Assembly (NCBI GenBank): GCA_013002885.1
Contig: JABDLS010000022.1
Span: 1-41,419 of the forward strand
DNA from: Gemmatimonadota bacterium
GTDB lineage: Bacteria > Gemmatimonadota > Gemmatimonadetes > Longimicrobiales > Gaopeijiaceae
Direction of reading: 5' to 3'
Length of the DNA stretch: 41,419 bases
Part shown: in pieces, positions 25,987 to 35,001 of the stretch
How the letters are laid out: the number at the start of each line of letters is the position of its first letter
Position numbering within the stretch: the stretch's first letter is position 1
Position numbers and translations under genes: made by a program
The notes under the pieces: model-generated
What the model was told of the DNA's origin: nothing
The model's database searches: none
The model's input: the letters and a program-made list of their open reading frames with translations, nothing else

Positions 25987-26003
25987 TTTGCAGGTCGTGC
26001 AAA
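25987..26003. promoter_or_regulatory. Inverted repeat TTTGCA-GGTCG-TGCAAA
   Basis: Perfect six-base arms, directly after the TGCGACA dyad (one base between). Centre about 105 bases before the predicted start. Probably a second site for the same or another activator. Confidence 0.5.
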
Positions 26004-26073
26004 CTTCAACGATGGGCCCACGGCGCAGGGCCCAAGGCCCGCAAAACCGGGACAGGGATGCGGTCGCGTCCCC

Positions 26074-26088
26074 TGGCACGGCGCTTGC
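26074..26088 (+). promoter_or_regulatory. Sigma-54 promoter, TGGCAC-N5-TTGC
   Basis: TGGCAC at 26074-26079 and TTGC at 26085-26088 give the invariant GG-N10-GC spacing of the -24/-12 elements. Transcription should begin near 26100, leaving a 33-base leader with AGGAG before ATG 26133. It implies RpoN-dependent, activator-controlled expression of the lipoprotein. Confidence 0.72.
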
Positions 26089-26132
26089 GTTTCACGGGAC
26101 CAGTTCACACTGACCTCAGGAGAGGCCGTATC

Positions 26133-26747
26133 ATGAAATCCAGCGTTCGAATGTTTGCTTTTGTCGGGATGCTCGCCGCAGCCGCTTGCGGAGATGACGG
26201 CGTCGCTCCGGGTAACCTCACCGAGGAAGAGGCTCAGGAGCTCGCGACGGCCATCTTCTCGCAGAGCCTCTTCGACGCTCTGACCTTGAACTACGAGCAG
26301 CCTGCTCAGTCCCCGGGTGGCCCGCAGCTCGCCATGTATACCGCGACCGTCGAGACGACAGGCGACTGCCCCCTGGGCGGGACCGTCGCCATCGACGCCG
26401 TCATCGACGTCGAGACCGACGATCAGACGGGAGCCGGGACCATCGACTTCGCCGTCGACCTAGTCCACGCCGCATGCGTGGTCCAGGGAGATATGGGGAC
26501 GCAGTTCACGCTTACGGGCAACCCCGACCTGGGATTCGACTTCCTGATGACCACCGACGCCGAAGAGAACGCCGAGTTCTCCGGCGGTGTCTCGGGTTCC
26601 CTCATGTGGAGCGCCGAGAACAAGGATGGCACGTGCTCCATCGGGTACGAGTTCTCGGGCTCTTCGTCCGCGAACGGCTTCTCCTTCCAGACCGCGGGCA
26701 ACGTGTGCGGGACGACCTTCTCCGAGAGCTTCTCGTTCTCGGGTTGA
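26133..26747 (+). CDS. Secreted lipoprotein of unknown function
   Basis: 204 residues from ATG 26133 (AGGAG upstream). The signal ends in AAAAC, with the lipid-modified Cys near residue 19, followed by GDDGVAPG. A short helical part (EEEAQELATAIFSQSLFDAL) leads into a beta-rich domain with four cysteines that could form two disulfides (in TGDCPL, HAACVV, DGTCSI and GNVCGT). Strands are Thr/Asp/Gly-rich with no enzyme motif. The gene stands alone behind a sigma-54 promoter and in front of a terminator. A surface or periplasmic beta-sandwich protein is likely; no family recognised. Confidence 0.82.
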   Translation: MKSSVRMFAFVGMLAAAACGDDGVAPGNLTEEEAQELATAIFSQSLFDALTLNYEQPAQSPGGPQLAMYTATVETTGDCPLGGTVAIDAVIDVETDDQTGAGTIDFAVDLVHAACVVQGDMGTQFTLTGNPDLGFDFLMTTDAEENAEFSGGVSGSLMWSAENKDGTCSIGYEFSGSSSANGFSFQTAGNVCGTTFSESFSFSG

Positions 26748-26790
26748 CCGCGCCAAGAGCCGGCCACGTCACCCCAGGGTGATGCGCAGG

Positions 26791-26820
26791 GCCCCCGTCC
26801 GATCACAGGGCGGGGGCTTT
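26791..26820 (+). terminator. Rho-independent terminator after the lipoprotein gene
   Basis: GCCCCCGTCC pairs with GGGCGGGGGC (one G-T wobble) around a seven-base loop, followed by TTT. It lies 44 bases after the lipoprotein stop. Confidence 0.7.
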
Positions 26821-26860
26821 CGCGTTCCTGTCGGATCCGGGTCGGGAGGGCCCCGCGTCC

Positions 26861-26892
26861 CGGAGTGACGGGGCGCTGCCCCCGTCACTCCG
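26861..26892. terminator. Perfect 13-bp hairpin between convergent genes
   Basis: CGGAGTGACGGGG pairs exactly with CCCCGTCACTCCG around a six-base loop, ending one base before the CocE-type stop codon (minus strand). No T run follows on either strand, so it may act with Rho or as an mRNA 3'-end stabiliser for the minus-strand operon. Confidence 0.6.
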
Positions 26893-26893
26893 C

Positions 26894-28888
26894 TCAACTC
26901 GACGGCACGAGGGAAAGGAGGGCGTGAGAGGGTCTGCCGGCATCCATCCAAACCCGGTTGGTGGCGACGCTCGAGCCCGTCGCCCGTCCTTCGGGCTCCC
27001 CCGTGTTGAAGTTCAGATCGAAGTGGGGGTAGTTGCTGCTGGAGATGTCGAGCCGAATCCGGTGTCCCGCCGAAAAGAGGTTGCTGGTGGGAAAGGCCTC
27101 GATCGTGACCTCGTAGACGGCGCCCTCCTCCATCATCGAGGGCCGCTCCCATGAGTCGCGGTAGCGACACCGGACGACGCCGTCGGTCAGGTTCATGGCG
27201 AATCCCTCCGGGTAGTCCTCGCTGGGCGGGTACACATCGATGAGCTTGGCCGTGAAGTCGGTGTCGGGCGCATCCGACGAGATCCACAGACGAACCAGGA
27301 CGGGGCCGGTCACTTCGACCGCTTCGGTGAGTGGTTCCGTCTGAAACACCAGGACGTCCGGCCGCTCCGAGAGAGGCCGGTAGGGTTGTGAACTGCCGAA
27401 GAAGTCCTCCCGCTCCCGCTGGTCGTACGCACCGCCCTCCATGATCGGTGCGCCCGATGTGATGGTGCCTCCGATGCTCGGGACCGGGTCGTCGGGATCG
27501 TATCGATAGGAGAGAGACGCTTCGGACGCGATGGGCGCCTCGATGCTCAGTGTCCCTTCCTCGGTCAGGTAGAAGGGGGTGTCGACCGCGGCGGGAATGG
27601 GCCAGTCGTCGGCGGAACGCCAGCGTCCACCGTGGTCGAGTCGCCCGTCGGAGTTCTTGCGCCCCGAGCCACCTCCCATGACGAAGTACTGCACGGTGGG
27701 CTCGCGGTCCACACCATTCTCCACGCCCCGGAGCCAGTGGTCGAACCACCGCACCCGGAGCTCCCAGTAGTCGGCCGCGAGCTGACCGTCAAGCGTCGCT
27801 GCGGGCCCGAAGTCGACGTCACCGGCGTAGGTCAGCGACCGGTCACCGTGGGTCCAGGGCCCCAGGATCAACCGGACCGGACCGCGCTCGAGCCGCGACA
27901 GACCCATGTAGTTCTCCGTCGCCGTGCGGGGATATGGGTCGTACCAGGACGACATGTGGACCATCGGGGCGTCCGGCCAAACGTCGTGGTATCCCAGGGC
28001 GTAGATGCCCGGCTGCTTCCAATAGTCGTCGAATACGCCTCGGGTCCACTGCTCGAAGAGGTACGCCTCATAATCCGGGGCGAGGCTCACGGGTGAGTGC
28101 CCTGGCCTCCACGGCATCTCGCGGAACCACTGATGGATGTCTACGGCTTCCATGGCCGCTTTCAGCTCGGGGTCGCTCGTGACCCCGGGGCTGACGAGTG
28201 CGTTGCGGAATGCCCATGTGGCCTGTTTGAGCTCGAAGGTCCCGCCCTGGCGGATCCCGCCCTGGTAGGAGTTCGAGAAGCCTCCGGAATCGAGGAACAT
28301 GGCGGCGACGCCGGGAGCCCCCGCGGAGGCCAGCGCCCCCTGGGTATGGGCCGCGTAGGAAAGGCCCTTGGTCCCGATCCGGCCGTCGCACCACGCTTGT
28401 TCCACGATCCATGCGCAGGTGTCGTAGCCGTCGGAAGCGTCATCCAGGTACTTCTGATACTCTCCCTCCGAGTCGTAGCGACCGCGGACGTCCTGGTACA
28501 CCACGGCGTACCCCCGCTCCACGAAGATCTGCGCCACCTCCGCTCGGGACTTGGCCTCATCGGGCTCGGCCACGGATCGCTCGGACCGGCTTGGGCGATT
28601 CCGCCCATACGGCGTACGCTCGAGGATCGCCGGCCACGGCCCGGCCAGCTCCTCACCGTCGCGGGTGGGCAGGTAGACGTCTGTAGCGAGTCGCACTCCA
28701 TCTCGCATGGGCACCATGACCCCGTCGCGGCGTGACATCCCGTACGGTCCGTCGGTGGGCATGCCGTCTGGACCGATGTCCGGGCCTCGGCCGCAAGCCG
28801 GCAGCGCGAGGCCGGCGGCGGCCACCCCCATGATCCTGGCGAAGTCGCGGCGGCTGAGCGCCCGACCGGGCTCGGAATCTTTCGTCAT
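26894..28888 (-). CDS. CocE/NonD-family serine hydrolase, TAT-exported lipoprotein
   Basis: 664 residues. The start has a twin-arginine motif (SRRDF, residues 12-16) and a lipobox ending LPAC at C32, so the folded enzyme should be exported by TAT and anchored. The alpha/beta-hydrolase part has the nucleophile S177 in GLSYAAHTQ, after YQDVRGRYDSEGEY, and a later GPWTHGD that would supply the His. The C-terminal ~230 residues form the jelly-roll typical of X-Pro dipeptidyl-peptidase/CocE enzymes. Members cleave esters, amides or X-Pro peptides. It is the last gene of the seven-gene operon; its AGGAG lies in the end of the TctA gene. Confidence 0.88.
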   Translation of the reverse strand: MTKDSEPGRALSRRDFARIMGVAAAGLALPACGRGPDIGPDGMPTDGPYGMSRRDGVMVPMRDGVRLATDVYLPTRDGEELAGPWPAILERTPYGRNRPSRSERSVAEPDEAKSRAEVAQIFVERGYAVVYQDVRGRYDSEGEYQKYLDDASDGYDTCAWIVEQAWCDGRIGTKGLSYAAHTQGALASAGAPGVAAMFLDSGGFSNSYQGGIRQGGTFELKQATWAFRNALVSPGVTSDPELKAAMEAVDIHQWFREMPWRPGHSPVSLAPDYEAYLFEQWTRGVFDDYWKQPGIYALGYHDVWPDAPMVHMSSWYDPYPRTATENYMGLSRLERGPVRLILGPWTHGDRSLTYAGDVDFGPAATLDGQLAADYWELRVRWFDHWLRGVENGVDREPTVQYFVMGGGSGRKNSDGRLDHGGRWRSADDWPIPAAVDTPFYLTEEGTLSIEAPIASEASLSYRYDPDDPVPSIGGTITSGAPIMEGGAYDQREREDFFGSSQPYRPLSERPDVLVFQTEPLTEAVEVTGPVLVRLWISSDAPDTDFTAKLIDVYPPSEDYPEGFAMNLTDGVVRCRYRDSWERPSMMEEGAVYEVTIEAFPTSNLFSAGHRIRLDISSSNYPHFDLNFNTGEPEGRATGSSVATNRVWMDAGRPSHALLSLVPSS

Positions 28889-28892
28889 CGGC

Positions 28893-30416
28893 CTACGTCT
28901 CCTCGCGCGTGGTTGGCAACTCGGCGTCGTGGCGTGGACTCAACTTCGCGAGCGCCAGGGGCGCCGCGAGGCTGGCGATGGCCAGAAGCCAGAGGGTGAT
29001 GGCGATAGGCGAATCGAAGAGCACCCCCCAATCTCCTCCGGAGAGCGCCATCGCCCGTCGGAGATTCTTCTCCATGAGAGGCCCGAGCACCAGACCCAGG
29101 ACCACGGGAGCCAGCGGGAAGGAGAATTTCCTCATGACGTAGCCCACGACGCCAAAGAGCGTCATGAGGACGAGATCGAAGGAGCTGCCGGCGACGGCGT
29201 ACACGGCGACGAAAGCGAGCGCCGCGACTCCCGGGATCAGGATCCAGCGTGGGATGGTGAGAGCCCGGACGAAGAAACCCACCAGGGGCAGATTGAGGAG
29301 AAGAAGGAAGGCATTGCCGACGTACATGGAGGCTGCAAGTCCCCAGAAGAGATCGGGCTGCTCTTCGAGGAGGAGGGGGCCGGGGGTGATGCCCAGTCCG
29401 AGTAGCGCGCCGAGAAGGACCGCCGTCGTGCCACTCCCAGGGACGCCCAGGGTGAGAAGAGGAATGAGCGCGCCATTTACGGAGGCGTTGTTGGCCGCCT
29501 CCGGCGCCGCCACCCCCCGAATGTCGCCTTCACCGAACCGTCCACTGGCGCCGGCTACACGCTCCTCGGTGCTGTAGGCGAGGAACGATGCGATGGTTCC
29601 GCCGGCGCCCGGCAGCACGCCGACAATGAACCCGATGACGCCTCCCCGGACCATCGTCCAGCCTGTCGAAGCCAACTCCTTGGCGGAGATCATGACCTTC
29701 CCGGTGAGGGCGGTCGCCGAGCGACCCGCCCCGGTGTCTTCCAGGAGCTGCAGCACCTCGCTGACGGCGAAAAGGCCGATGGTCACCACGACGAAGTCCA
29801 TGCCGTCCAGCAGTTCGATCCGACCAAAGGTGTAGCGTGGGATGGCGCTGTTGGGGTCCAACCCCACCGTCGCCAGCCAGAGGCCGAACCCGGTTGAGGC
29901 CAGCGCCCGAACCACGCTTCCGCTGGCGAAGCTCGAGAGGGCGGAGAAGGCGAAGACCATGAGGGCGAAGTACTCGGCCGGCCCGAACCGGATGGCCCAC
30001 TCGGCGAGGACGGGCGCGAAGAGGACGAGCCCGAAGATCGAGAAGGTGCCCCCGACGAAGGAGGCGATGGCCGATGCCGCCAACGCAGGCCCGGCTCGAC
30101 CGGCCCTCGTCATGGCGTGGCCGTCGATGGCGGTGACCACCGCTGAAGCCGTGCCCGGCACATTGAGGAGAATCGTGCTGATGGAGTTGCCGTACTGGGA
30201 TCCGTAGTAGATCCCCACCAGCAAGATGAGCGCCGATTCCGGCGGCACTCCGATGGCGAAGGTGACGGGAATCAGGATGGCGATGGCGTTGATCGGCCCG
30301 ATGCCCGGAAGCATTCCGACGAAGGTGCCTATGCCTACACCCGCCAGCGCCAGTAAGACGTTGAGCGGTTGGAGGGCGATGCCGAAGCCATCGACGAGGT
30401 GCCTCAGCGAATCCAA
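28893..30416 (-). CDS. Tripartite tricarboxylate transporter large permease (TctA family)
   Basis: 507 residues, full length for TctA, with many membrane helices and the family's paired glycine/proline signatures GTFVGMLPGIGPINAIAIL (near 30-48) and GFIVGVLPGAGGTIASFLAY (near 255-275). TTG at 30414-30416 is the only workable start before the first helix and overlaps the TctB gene by 13 bases. TTT systems use a periplasmic binding protein to import carboxylates with sodium or protons. All three components are present and in the usual order C-B-A along the transcript. Confidence 0.92.
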   Translation of the reverse strand: MDSLRHLVDGFGIALQPLNVLLALAGVGIGTFVGMLPGIGPINAIAILIPVTFAIGVPPESALILLVGIYYGSQYGNSISTILLNVPGTASAVVTAIDGHAMTRAGRAGPALAASAIASFVGGTFSIFGLVLFAPVLAEWAIRFGPAEYFALMVFAFSALSSFASGSVVRALASTGFGLWLATVGLDPNSAIPRYTFGRIELLDGMDFVVVTIGLFAVSEVLQLLEDTGAGRSATALTGKVMISAKELASTGWTMVRGGVIGFIVGVLPGAGGTIASFLAYSTEERVAGASGRFGEGDIRGVAAPEAANNASVNGALIPLLTLGVPGSGTTAVLLGALLGLGITPGPLLLEEQPDLFWGLAASMYVGNAFLLLLNLPLVGFFVRALTIPRWILIPGVAALAFVAVYAVAGSSFDLVLMTLFGVVGYVMRKFSFPLAPVVLGLVLGPLMEKNLRRAMALSGGDWGVLFDSPIAITLWLLAIASLAAPLALAKLSPRHDAELPTTREET

Positions 30417-30841
30417 AGCTCGCCTATGGGAAGAGGCAGGGAGAGGAGGCGGACGAACAGTAGCCAGAGTCCACCGGCGAGGAGTGCTGCCGCTGCGGAG
30501 GAATGGAGGAGCGGGCCCCGGTACAGAACCGAAAGCGCGGTCACCACCAGCGTCGTCGACAGGAAGAAGCCGAGCCAGGGTAGTGCGGCGGCGTATACGA
30601 GAAAGGCGACGACGGCGCAGCCCATCCGGGCAAGGACCTCGGTGGAAGGCAGGGTGACGTCCGATCGGGGGCGTACGAGTGCGACGGTGCCTCCGGCCAC
30701 GAACATGGCGGCGACCAGAAGAGGGAGCGCCTTGGGCCCGACCGGATCGGTCATGAACGCCACGTCGAATGTCGTGGCCTCGAGGGCGAGGGCGGCGCCC
30801 GTGATGACGAGGAGACCGCCAATCAACTGGTCCTGCCTCAC
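30404..30841 (-). CDS. Tripartite tricarboxylate transporter small permease (TctB family)
   Basis: 145 residues from GTG at 30839-30841, which opens RQDQLIGGLLVITGAALALE, the usual TctB beginning. Four helices: about 6-22, 40-60, 75-100 and 105-140, with the family pattern DPVGPKALPLLVAAM between the first two. An upstream extension of the frame overlaps the TctC gene and lacks protein character. It pairs with the TctA protein in the membrane. Confidence 0.88.
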   Translation of the reverse strand: MRQDQLIGGLLVITGAALALEATTFDVAFMTDPVGPKALPLLVAAMFVAGGTVALVRPRSDVTLPSTEVLARMGCAVVAFLVYAAALPWLGFFLSTTLVVTALSVLYRGPLLHSSAAAALLAGGLWLLFVRLLSLPLPIGELWIR

Positions 30842-30851
30842 GGGCCTCGGC

Positions 30852-31817
30852 TCACCGGATGAGCCCGATCTCGCGAGACATCGCCTGGAAGTCCCGGACC
30901 TGGGCGTGGACAAAGTCCGAAAACTCGTCTCCCACCATGAAGAAGGGTTGGAGGCGGTTCGTGCGACGGGCCTCGGCCCACGCTTCCGATCGCCCTACCC
31001 GATCGAGGACCCGCACCCACTCCTGGTACTCTTCCTCGGAGATGTCGGGGGGGACGTAGAAGCCCCGCCATGTGACCCACGTGACGTCGAGCCCCGACTC
31101 AGCGGCGGTAGGCACCCCGGCAAGCGGGCCCTCCAGCCGTTCGGGCGACAACGTGACCAAGACCTTCAAGCGCCCGGCTTCCACCTGACCCTCGACCTCG
31201 GAGCCCTCGCCCGAGAACACCTGCACGAAGCCGCCCAGGAGCGCCGTCATAGCCTCCCCCCCGCCATCGAAGGGCACGTAGCGGATCTGCTTGGGGTCGA
31301 TCCCCGCCCGGTTAGCGAGGAGTAACACCTTCATGTGGTCCTGCCCCGCCACGGCCGAGCCACCACTCACCACAAGTGACGTCGGATCACTCCGCCAGGC
31401 GGCGAGGAGGTCGTCCAGTGTCTGCCAGGGGGCGTCGGCGGCGACCGCGAGGACGCCGTACTCGGCGCCCACCGCCCCGGCCCAGCGCACGTCATTCTCG
31501 GTGAGGTCACCGAACTGGCGTTGAGCGAGGCGGAGCACCGTGGCCGGGCTCGCCGCGACGAGCACGTTGGGGTCGTCGCTCCTTCTGGCGACGGTTCGCG
31601 CGAAGGCCACCCCTCCACCGGCACCGGGCACATTGCTGGTCCGTACCAGGCCAGGGGACAGGGAGAGCTCGCGAAGAACCCGCCCGACGGTCCGACAGGT
31701 CAGGTCCCATCCTCCGCCGGCGTTGGCGGGCGCGATGCACTCCCATCCACGCTCGACTTCCGAAGGCTCGCAGGCAATCATTGCAACGAGGGCGCTGGCG
31801 GCAACAGCGGTTTTCAC
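30852..31817 (-). CDS. Tripartite tricarboxylate transporter substrate-binding lipoprotein (TctC family)
   Basis: 321 residues from GTG at 31815-31817, which gives a compact lipoprotein signal (KTAVAASALVAMIAC, Cys at 16). ATG 31884-31886 is possible but adds 23 charged residues. The Bug/TctC fold is clear: ECIAPANAGGGWDLTCRTVG, then VRTSNVPGAGGGVAFART, and GFVQVFSGEGSEVEGQVEAG, the loops that hold a carboxylate ligand. The ligand pocket opening differs from usual members (APANAGGGWD in place of the P-x-x-PGG-x-x-D loop), so the substrate is uncertain. It precedes TctB by ten bases. Confidence 0.88.
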   Translation of the reverse strand: MKTAVAASALVAMIACEPSEVERGWECIAPANAGGGWDLTCRTVGRVLRELSLSPGLVRTSNVPGAGGGVAFARTVARRSDDPNVLVAASPATVLRLAQRQFGDLTENDVRWAGAVGAEYGVLAVAADAPWQTLDDLLAAWRSDPTSLVVSGGSAVAGQDHMKVLLLANRAGIDPKQIRYVPFDGGGEAMTALLGGFVQVFSGEGSEVEGQVEAGRLKVLVTLSPERLEGPLAGVPTAAESGLDVTWVTWRGFYVPPDISEEEYQEWVRVLDRVGRSEAWAEARRTNRLQPFFMVGDEFSDFVHAQVRDFQAMSREIGLIR

Positions 31818-31872
31818 CCGACGGGCTCGGTCGGCTCGGCGCGGCCATGAGGAAGAGGGGGCCCTCTGCCTC

Positions 31873-32844
31873 TCAGCGCTGGCCATCGTGCATCGTGATC
31901 TCGGCGAGGTGGACCAACCCGTCGCCCTGATGAACGAGGGGGTTCACCGCATGGCCCAGGATGACCCCGTCCATGCGGGCGATGACGTCCTGGCCTTGTC
32001 GACCCGCCGGCCCGGCGATCACGCCAATGCGAGTACCCTTCTTCACCTCCTCACCCAGTTGAGCCTCGAGCCGGAAGATGCCGCCCCTCGACGCTCTGAC
32101 CCACTTGGTGTTGCGGGACTCCCGCACGTCGTTCGTGGCGTCGGGAGCCTCGGCGATCATCCCGGCGGAGCGCAGTACACGGAGGGTACCCGATACGCCA
32201 GCATCGACGGCCTTTGGACTGAACCGGCGAGGCTCTCCCCCTTCGAAGAGGAGGACCCGTTTACCCAACTTGAGGGCCGTGTGTCGGAGCGTCCCCTTGA
32301 TGGTCTTCGAGTGGACGACGAGGGGCGGGGCGAAGGCGAAGGCGAGATCCCTCGTCTCCGGATCGTCCAGGTTGCACCGGATCTGAGCCAGGTTGGTCCG
32401 ATCGTCCGATCCGGCGTGGAAGTCGAGACCGAAGTCGCAAATCGACAGGACCCTGTCGACGAAGAGCCGAGCGAGTCGCCCCGCCAGGGGTCCGCGCTCC
32501 GAGCCGGGAAACGATCGGTTCAGGTCCCTCCTGTCGGGGAGGTACCGGGACTCGGTGACGAACCCGAAGACGTTGACCACGGGGGCAGCAATGATGGTGC
32601 CGGCCACCTTTTCGGCGTCAACGAGCTGCATGACCTGACGGATGATCTCCACCCCCACCACCTCGTCCCCGTGGATGGCGCCGCTCAACCACACCGTCGG
32701 GCCCGCCTCGACGCCGCAGAGCACCTCGATGGGAAGAGAGAGGGGCGTTCCCGAGGGAAGGCGCCCGGCGGGAAGGTCGAAGTGACGTCGCTTGCCAGGC
32801 GCGACCAACTTCTCAGCGAAAACGAAGGGCTCTCGAGAACTCAT
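31873..32844 (-). CDS. Succinylglutamate desuccinylase/aspartoacylase-family deacylase (M14-like)
   Basis: 323 residues. The zinc site is complete: H58-xx-E61 in [10 protein letters not shown] and H143 in LDFHAGSDD, with the substrate-binding [11 protein letters not shown] at 105-114. The C-terminal ~90 residues form a beta domain found in many AstE/AspA relatives. Enzymes of this group release an acyl or amino-acid group from an amide. The ATG overlaps the rimK stop (ATGA). Sitting directly after a RimK ligase, it could trim or reverse RimK products, or process substrates brought in by the transporter. Confidence 0.88.
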   Translation of the reverse strand: MSSREPFVFAEKLVAPGKRRHFDLPAGRLPSGTPLSLPIEVLCGVEAGPTVWLSGAIHGDEVVGVEIIRQVMQLVDAEKVAGTIIAAPVVNVFGFVTESRYLPDRRDLNRSFPGSERGPLAGRLARLFVDRVLSICDFGLDFHAGSDDRTNLAQIRCNLDDPETRDLAFAFAPPLVVHSKTIKGTLRHTALKLGKRVLLFEGGEPRRFSPKAVDAGVSGTLRVLRSAGMIAEAPDATNDVRESRNTKWVRASRGGIFRLEAQLGEEVKKGTRIGVIAGPAGRQGQDVIARMDGVILGHAVNPLVHQGDGLVHLAEITMHDGQR

Positions 32845-33725
32845 TCGTGATCGATGTCGACGTGGTTTTCCACGAATTCGATGATCTCTCCGGCGACGTC
32901 CACTCCCGTGGTGGTCTCGATGCCCTCGAGCCCCGGCGACGAGTTTACCTCGAGGACCAGGGGGCCGCGTTCGGCCCGGAGAAGATCGACGCCGGCGACG
33001 TTGAGCCCGAGGGCCTTCGCGGCCCGTACGGCGGTACGGCGCTCCTTCGTGGACAGCGTTGCGACTTCGGCGTTGCCGCCCCTGTGGAGGTTCGAGCGGA
33101 AGTCGCCGGGCGCCGCGTGGCGCAACATTGCCGCGACCACGCGTCCGCCGACCACGAGGCAGCGCACGTCACTTCCGCCCGCCTCCTCGACGAACTCCTG
33201 GACCAGGATGTTGGCGTCGAGCTGCCGGAAGGCGTCGATGACCGACTCCGCCGCCTTCTTGGTCTGTGCGAGCACGACGCCGTTGCCCTGTGTCCCCTCG
33301 TGCAGCTTGATGACCAGTGGCGCCCCGCCCACCATCTCGATGACGCTGTTGGTGTCCTTGACCGACCGTGCGAAGGCCGTGACGGGTAGGTCGATTCCTG
33401 CCCGAGCAAGGATCTGGTTCGAGCACAACTTGTCCCGTGAGACGCTGATGGCCGCGGACTTCGACAGGGTATAGACGCCCATCGTCTCGAACTGCCTGAC
33501 CACAGCGGTGCCGTAGAAGGTCACGGAGGCCCCGATGCGCGGAATCACGGCGTCGACGTGAAGGTCCTCTCCACGGTACTTGATGGACCCGCTCTTCCCG
33601 GCCAGACCCAGCGAGCAGCGGAGGAAGTCGATGACCGATACGTCGTGGCCACGGGCCTCTGCCGCCTCCCTGAGGCGGGCCGTGGAGTAGAGGGAGGCTT
33701 TTCTGGACAAGATGCCGATCTTCAT
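32841..33725 (-). CDS. rimK: RimK-family alpha-L-glutamate ligase
   Basis: 294 residues, close to Escherichia coli RimK. It begins [18 protein letters not shown] and has the preATP-grasp domain (to ~95), then the ATP-grasp: [16 protein letters not shown] with the glycine loop, [32 protein letters not shown], and the metal-binding [13 protein letters not shown] near 258. RimK adds glutamates to the C-terminus of ribosomal protein S6 and can also make short poly-glutamate. ATG 33723-33725 overlaps the protease stop (ATGA). The open frame upstream to 34148 has no RimK character. The targets in this organism are unknown. Confidence 0.92.
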   Translation of the reverse strand: MKIGILSRKASLYSTARLREAAEARGHDVSVIDFLRCSLGLAGKSGSIKYRGEDLHVDAVIPRIGASVTFYGTAVVRQFETMGVYTLSKSAAISVSRDKLCSNQILARAGIDLPVTAFARSVKDTNSVIEMVGGAPLVIKLHEGTQGNGVVLAQTKKAAESVIDAFRQLDANILVQEFVEEAGGSDVRCLVVGGRVVAAMLRHAAPGDFRSNLHRGGNAEVATLSTKERRTAVRAAKALGLNVAGVDLLRAERGPLVLEVNSSPGLEGIETTTGVDVAGEIIEFVENHVDIDHE

Positions 33726-34222
33726 CGATTCGCCTTCTTCATTCTTCGGCCTGCCCGATAGGAGCTGCCCGGATCCACGACGGCTCGTTTCCTCAGAGCT
33801 TGGCGACCTAGGAGCATCCGGAATCCCATCTCGTCCCGGCGGGTGAGGGTCAGCTCGATGGGCCAGACCTCGTCTCCGATGCGCACGTCGGTCTCGACTA
33901 CAGGACGGAGCTCCCGTTCGCCGCCGGAGTTGCGCACCCACCGCTCCTCCATGACCTCCGCTTCCACATGGACTCGCTCCTTTCGGGACCTTTGCTCCGG
34001 ATGGATCTCGAATTGGACCATCTCCACCCCACCGCGCTGAAATCGCTTCATGTCGAAAGCGTGGAGGGAGGAGGTCCTGGCGCCGGTGTCCAGCTTCACC
34101 TTGATGGCGCCGACACCGAATTCGGGGAGCGCCGCCCATTCTCGCCAACCCAGAGCCAGCGCCGGCTGTTTGGATGCCTTTCGCCGGCGGCGCCCGGATC
34201 CCTCGGCCTTCAGGGGGTCCAT
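33722..34222 (-). CDS. Retropepsin-like protease of the RimB/ATP-dependent zinc protease family
   Basis: 166 residues from ATG at 34220-34222; GTG 34238-34240 is an alternative six codons upstream, and neither has a good Shine-Dalgarno. The core is an aspartic-protease half: [16 protein letters not shown] with catalytic D45-T-G, and later [12 protein letters not shown], the usual second strand motif. Proteins of this family (often called putative ATP-dependent zinc proteases) commonly sit beside RimK; in Pseudomonas the homologue RimB modulates RimK. It is the first gene of the operon and may cleave or regulate RimK products. A basic N-terminal stretch (RRRRKASK) is unusual. Confidence 0.85.
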   Translation of the reverse strand: MDPLKAEGSGRRRRKASKQPALALGWREWAALPEFGVGAIKVKLDTGARTSSLHAFDMKRFQRGGVEMVQFEIHPEQRSRKERVHVEAEVMEERWVRNSGGERELRPVVETDVRIGDEVWPIELTLTRRDEMGFRMLLGRQALRKRAVVDPGSSYRAGRRMKKANR

Positions 34223-34329
34223 CCCGGTCGGTGTGCGCACCTGTTCATTCGGAAACTCGCGGAGCCATTGGGTCGTCTGGAGGTACGAAGTCCCGAAAGT
34301 AGCACTCGGAGGGGTTTCAGGGAGCCGTC

Positions 34330-34821
34330 ATGAGTATCTGGATTTCCATTCTCGCCGTACTCGCGATGTGCGCCGGCGTCTTGATGATCCCCTTCGGACT
34401 CCCGGGATTGTGGTTCATCGTAGTGGTCACGCTCGGGCTCGTCCTCGCTGGCCAGGTCGGCTGGACCCTGGGACTCGTCGTCGCAGGGGTAGCGGCCGTC
34501 GCCGAGGCGGCCGAGTTCCTGGTGGTCGCTCGCTTCGGCCGTGCGTACGGTGGGTCCCGGAGAGCGTTTTGGGGTGCGGTCGCAGGCGGCATGCTCGGCC
34601 TTTTCGTCGGTTTTCCCGTGCCCCTCGTCGGTCCCGTAATCACGGCCTTCATCGGGACCTTTCTGGGCGCCGGGGCCGTCACGCTGCTGGAAACTCGATC
34701 TCTGCGCCGTTCGGCCCGCGTCGGATGGGGTGTCGTCCTCGCTCGCACGGTGGCCGTGGCGCTGAAGGTGGGAGTCTCGGTGGCGGTGATCGCCGTCGTG
34801 GGAGTGGCCCTGTTCGTCTGA
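34330..34821 (+). CDS. DUF456-family membrane protein
   Basis: 163 residues from ATG 34330, with GGGAG five bases upstream. The family signature MCAGVLMIPFGLPGLWFIV is followed by several glycine-rich helices (about 8-28, 32-50, 75-108 and 132-160) and the loop VVARFGRAYGGSRRAFWGAVAG, typical of DUF456. Function of the family is unknown. It is divergent from the seven-gene operon, with 89 to 107 bases between starts depending on the start used. Confidence 0.88.
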   Translation: MSIWISILAVLAMCAGVLMIPFGLPGLWFIVVVTLGLVLAGQVGWTLGLVVAGVAAVAEAAEFLVVARFGRAYGGSRRAFWGAVAGGMLGLFVGFPVPLVGPVITAFIGTFLGAGAVTLLETRSLRRSARVGWGVVLARTVAVALKVGVSVAVIAVVGVALFV

Positions 34822-34931
34822 CGCCTCGATTCCGGGCTAGGCGCTGTATCGATGGCGAGCCTGCCACCATGGTCCCCGATATCGGTGGAACGGAACGAAC
34901 GGAGCGGTGGTAGGTGTGGCGACGACCCAGG

Positions 34932-34945
34932 GAAGTTCTAACTTC
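34932..34945. promoter_or_regulatory. Palindrome GAAGTT-CT-AACTTC, candidate MarR operator
   Basis: Perfect six-base arms around CT, 56 bases before the GTG start of the MarR gene, in a stretch of 180 bases with no gene. MarR proteins often bind such sites to repress themselves. Confidence 0.5.
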
Positions 34946-35001
34946 AATGGTGACGCCGTGAACGATTCATCGGATTGCCCAAGCCCCCAGAAGGTAGCCG
35001 C

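Noticed and set aside
30842..30913. N-terminal extension of the TctB gene
   Set aside because: It overlaps the end of the TctC gene, and the protein starts normally at GTG 30841.
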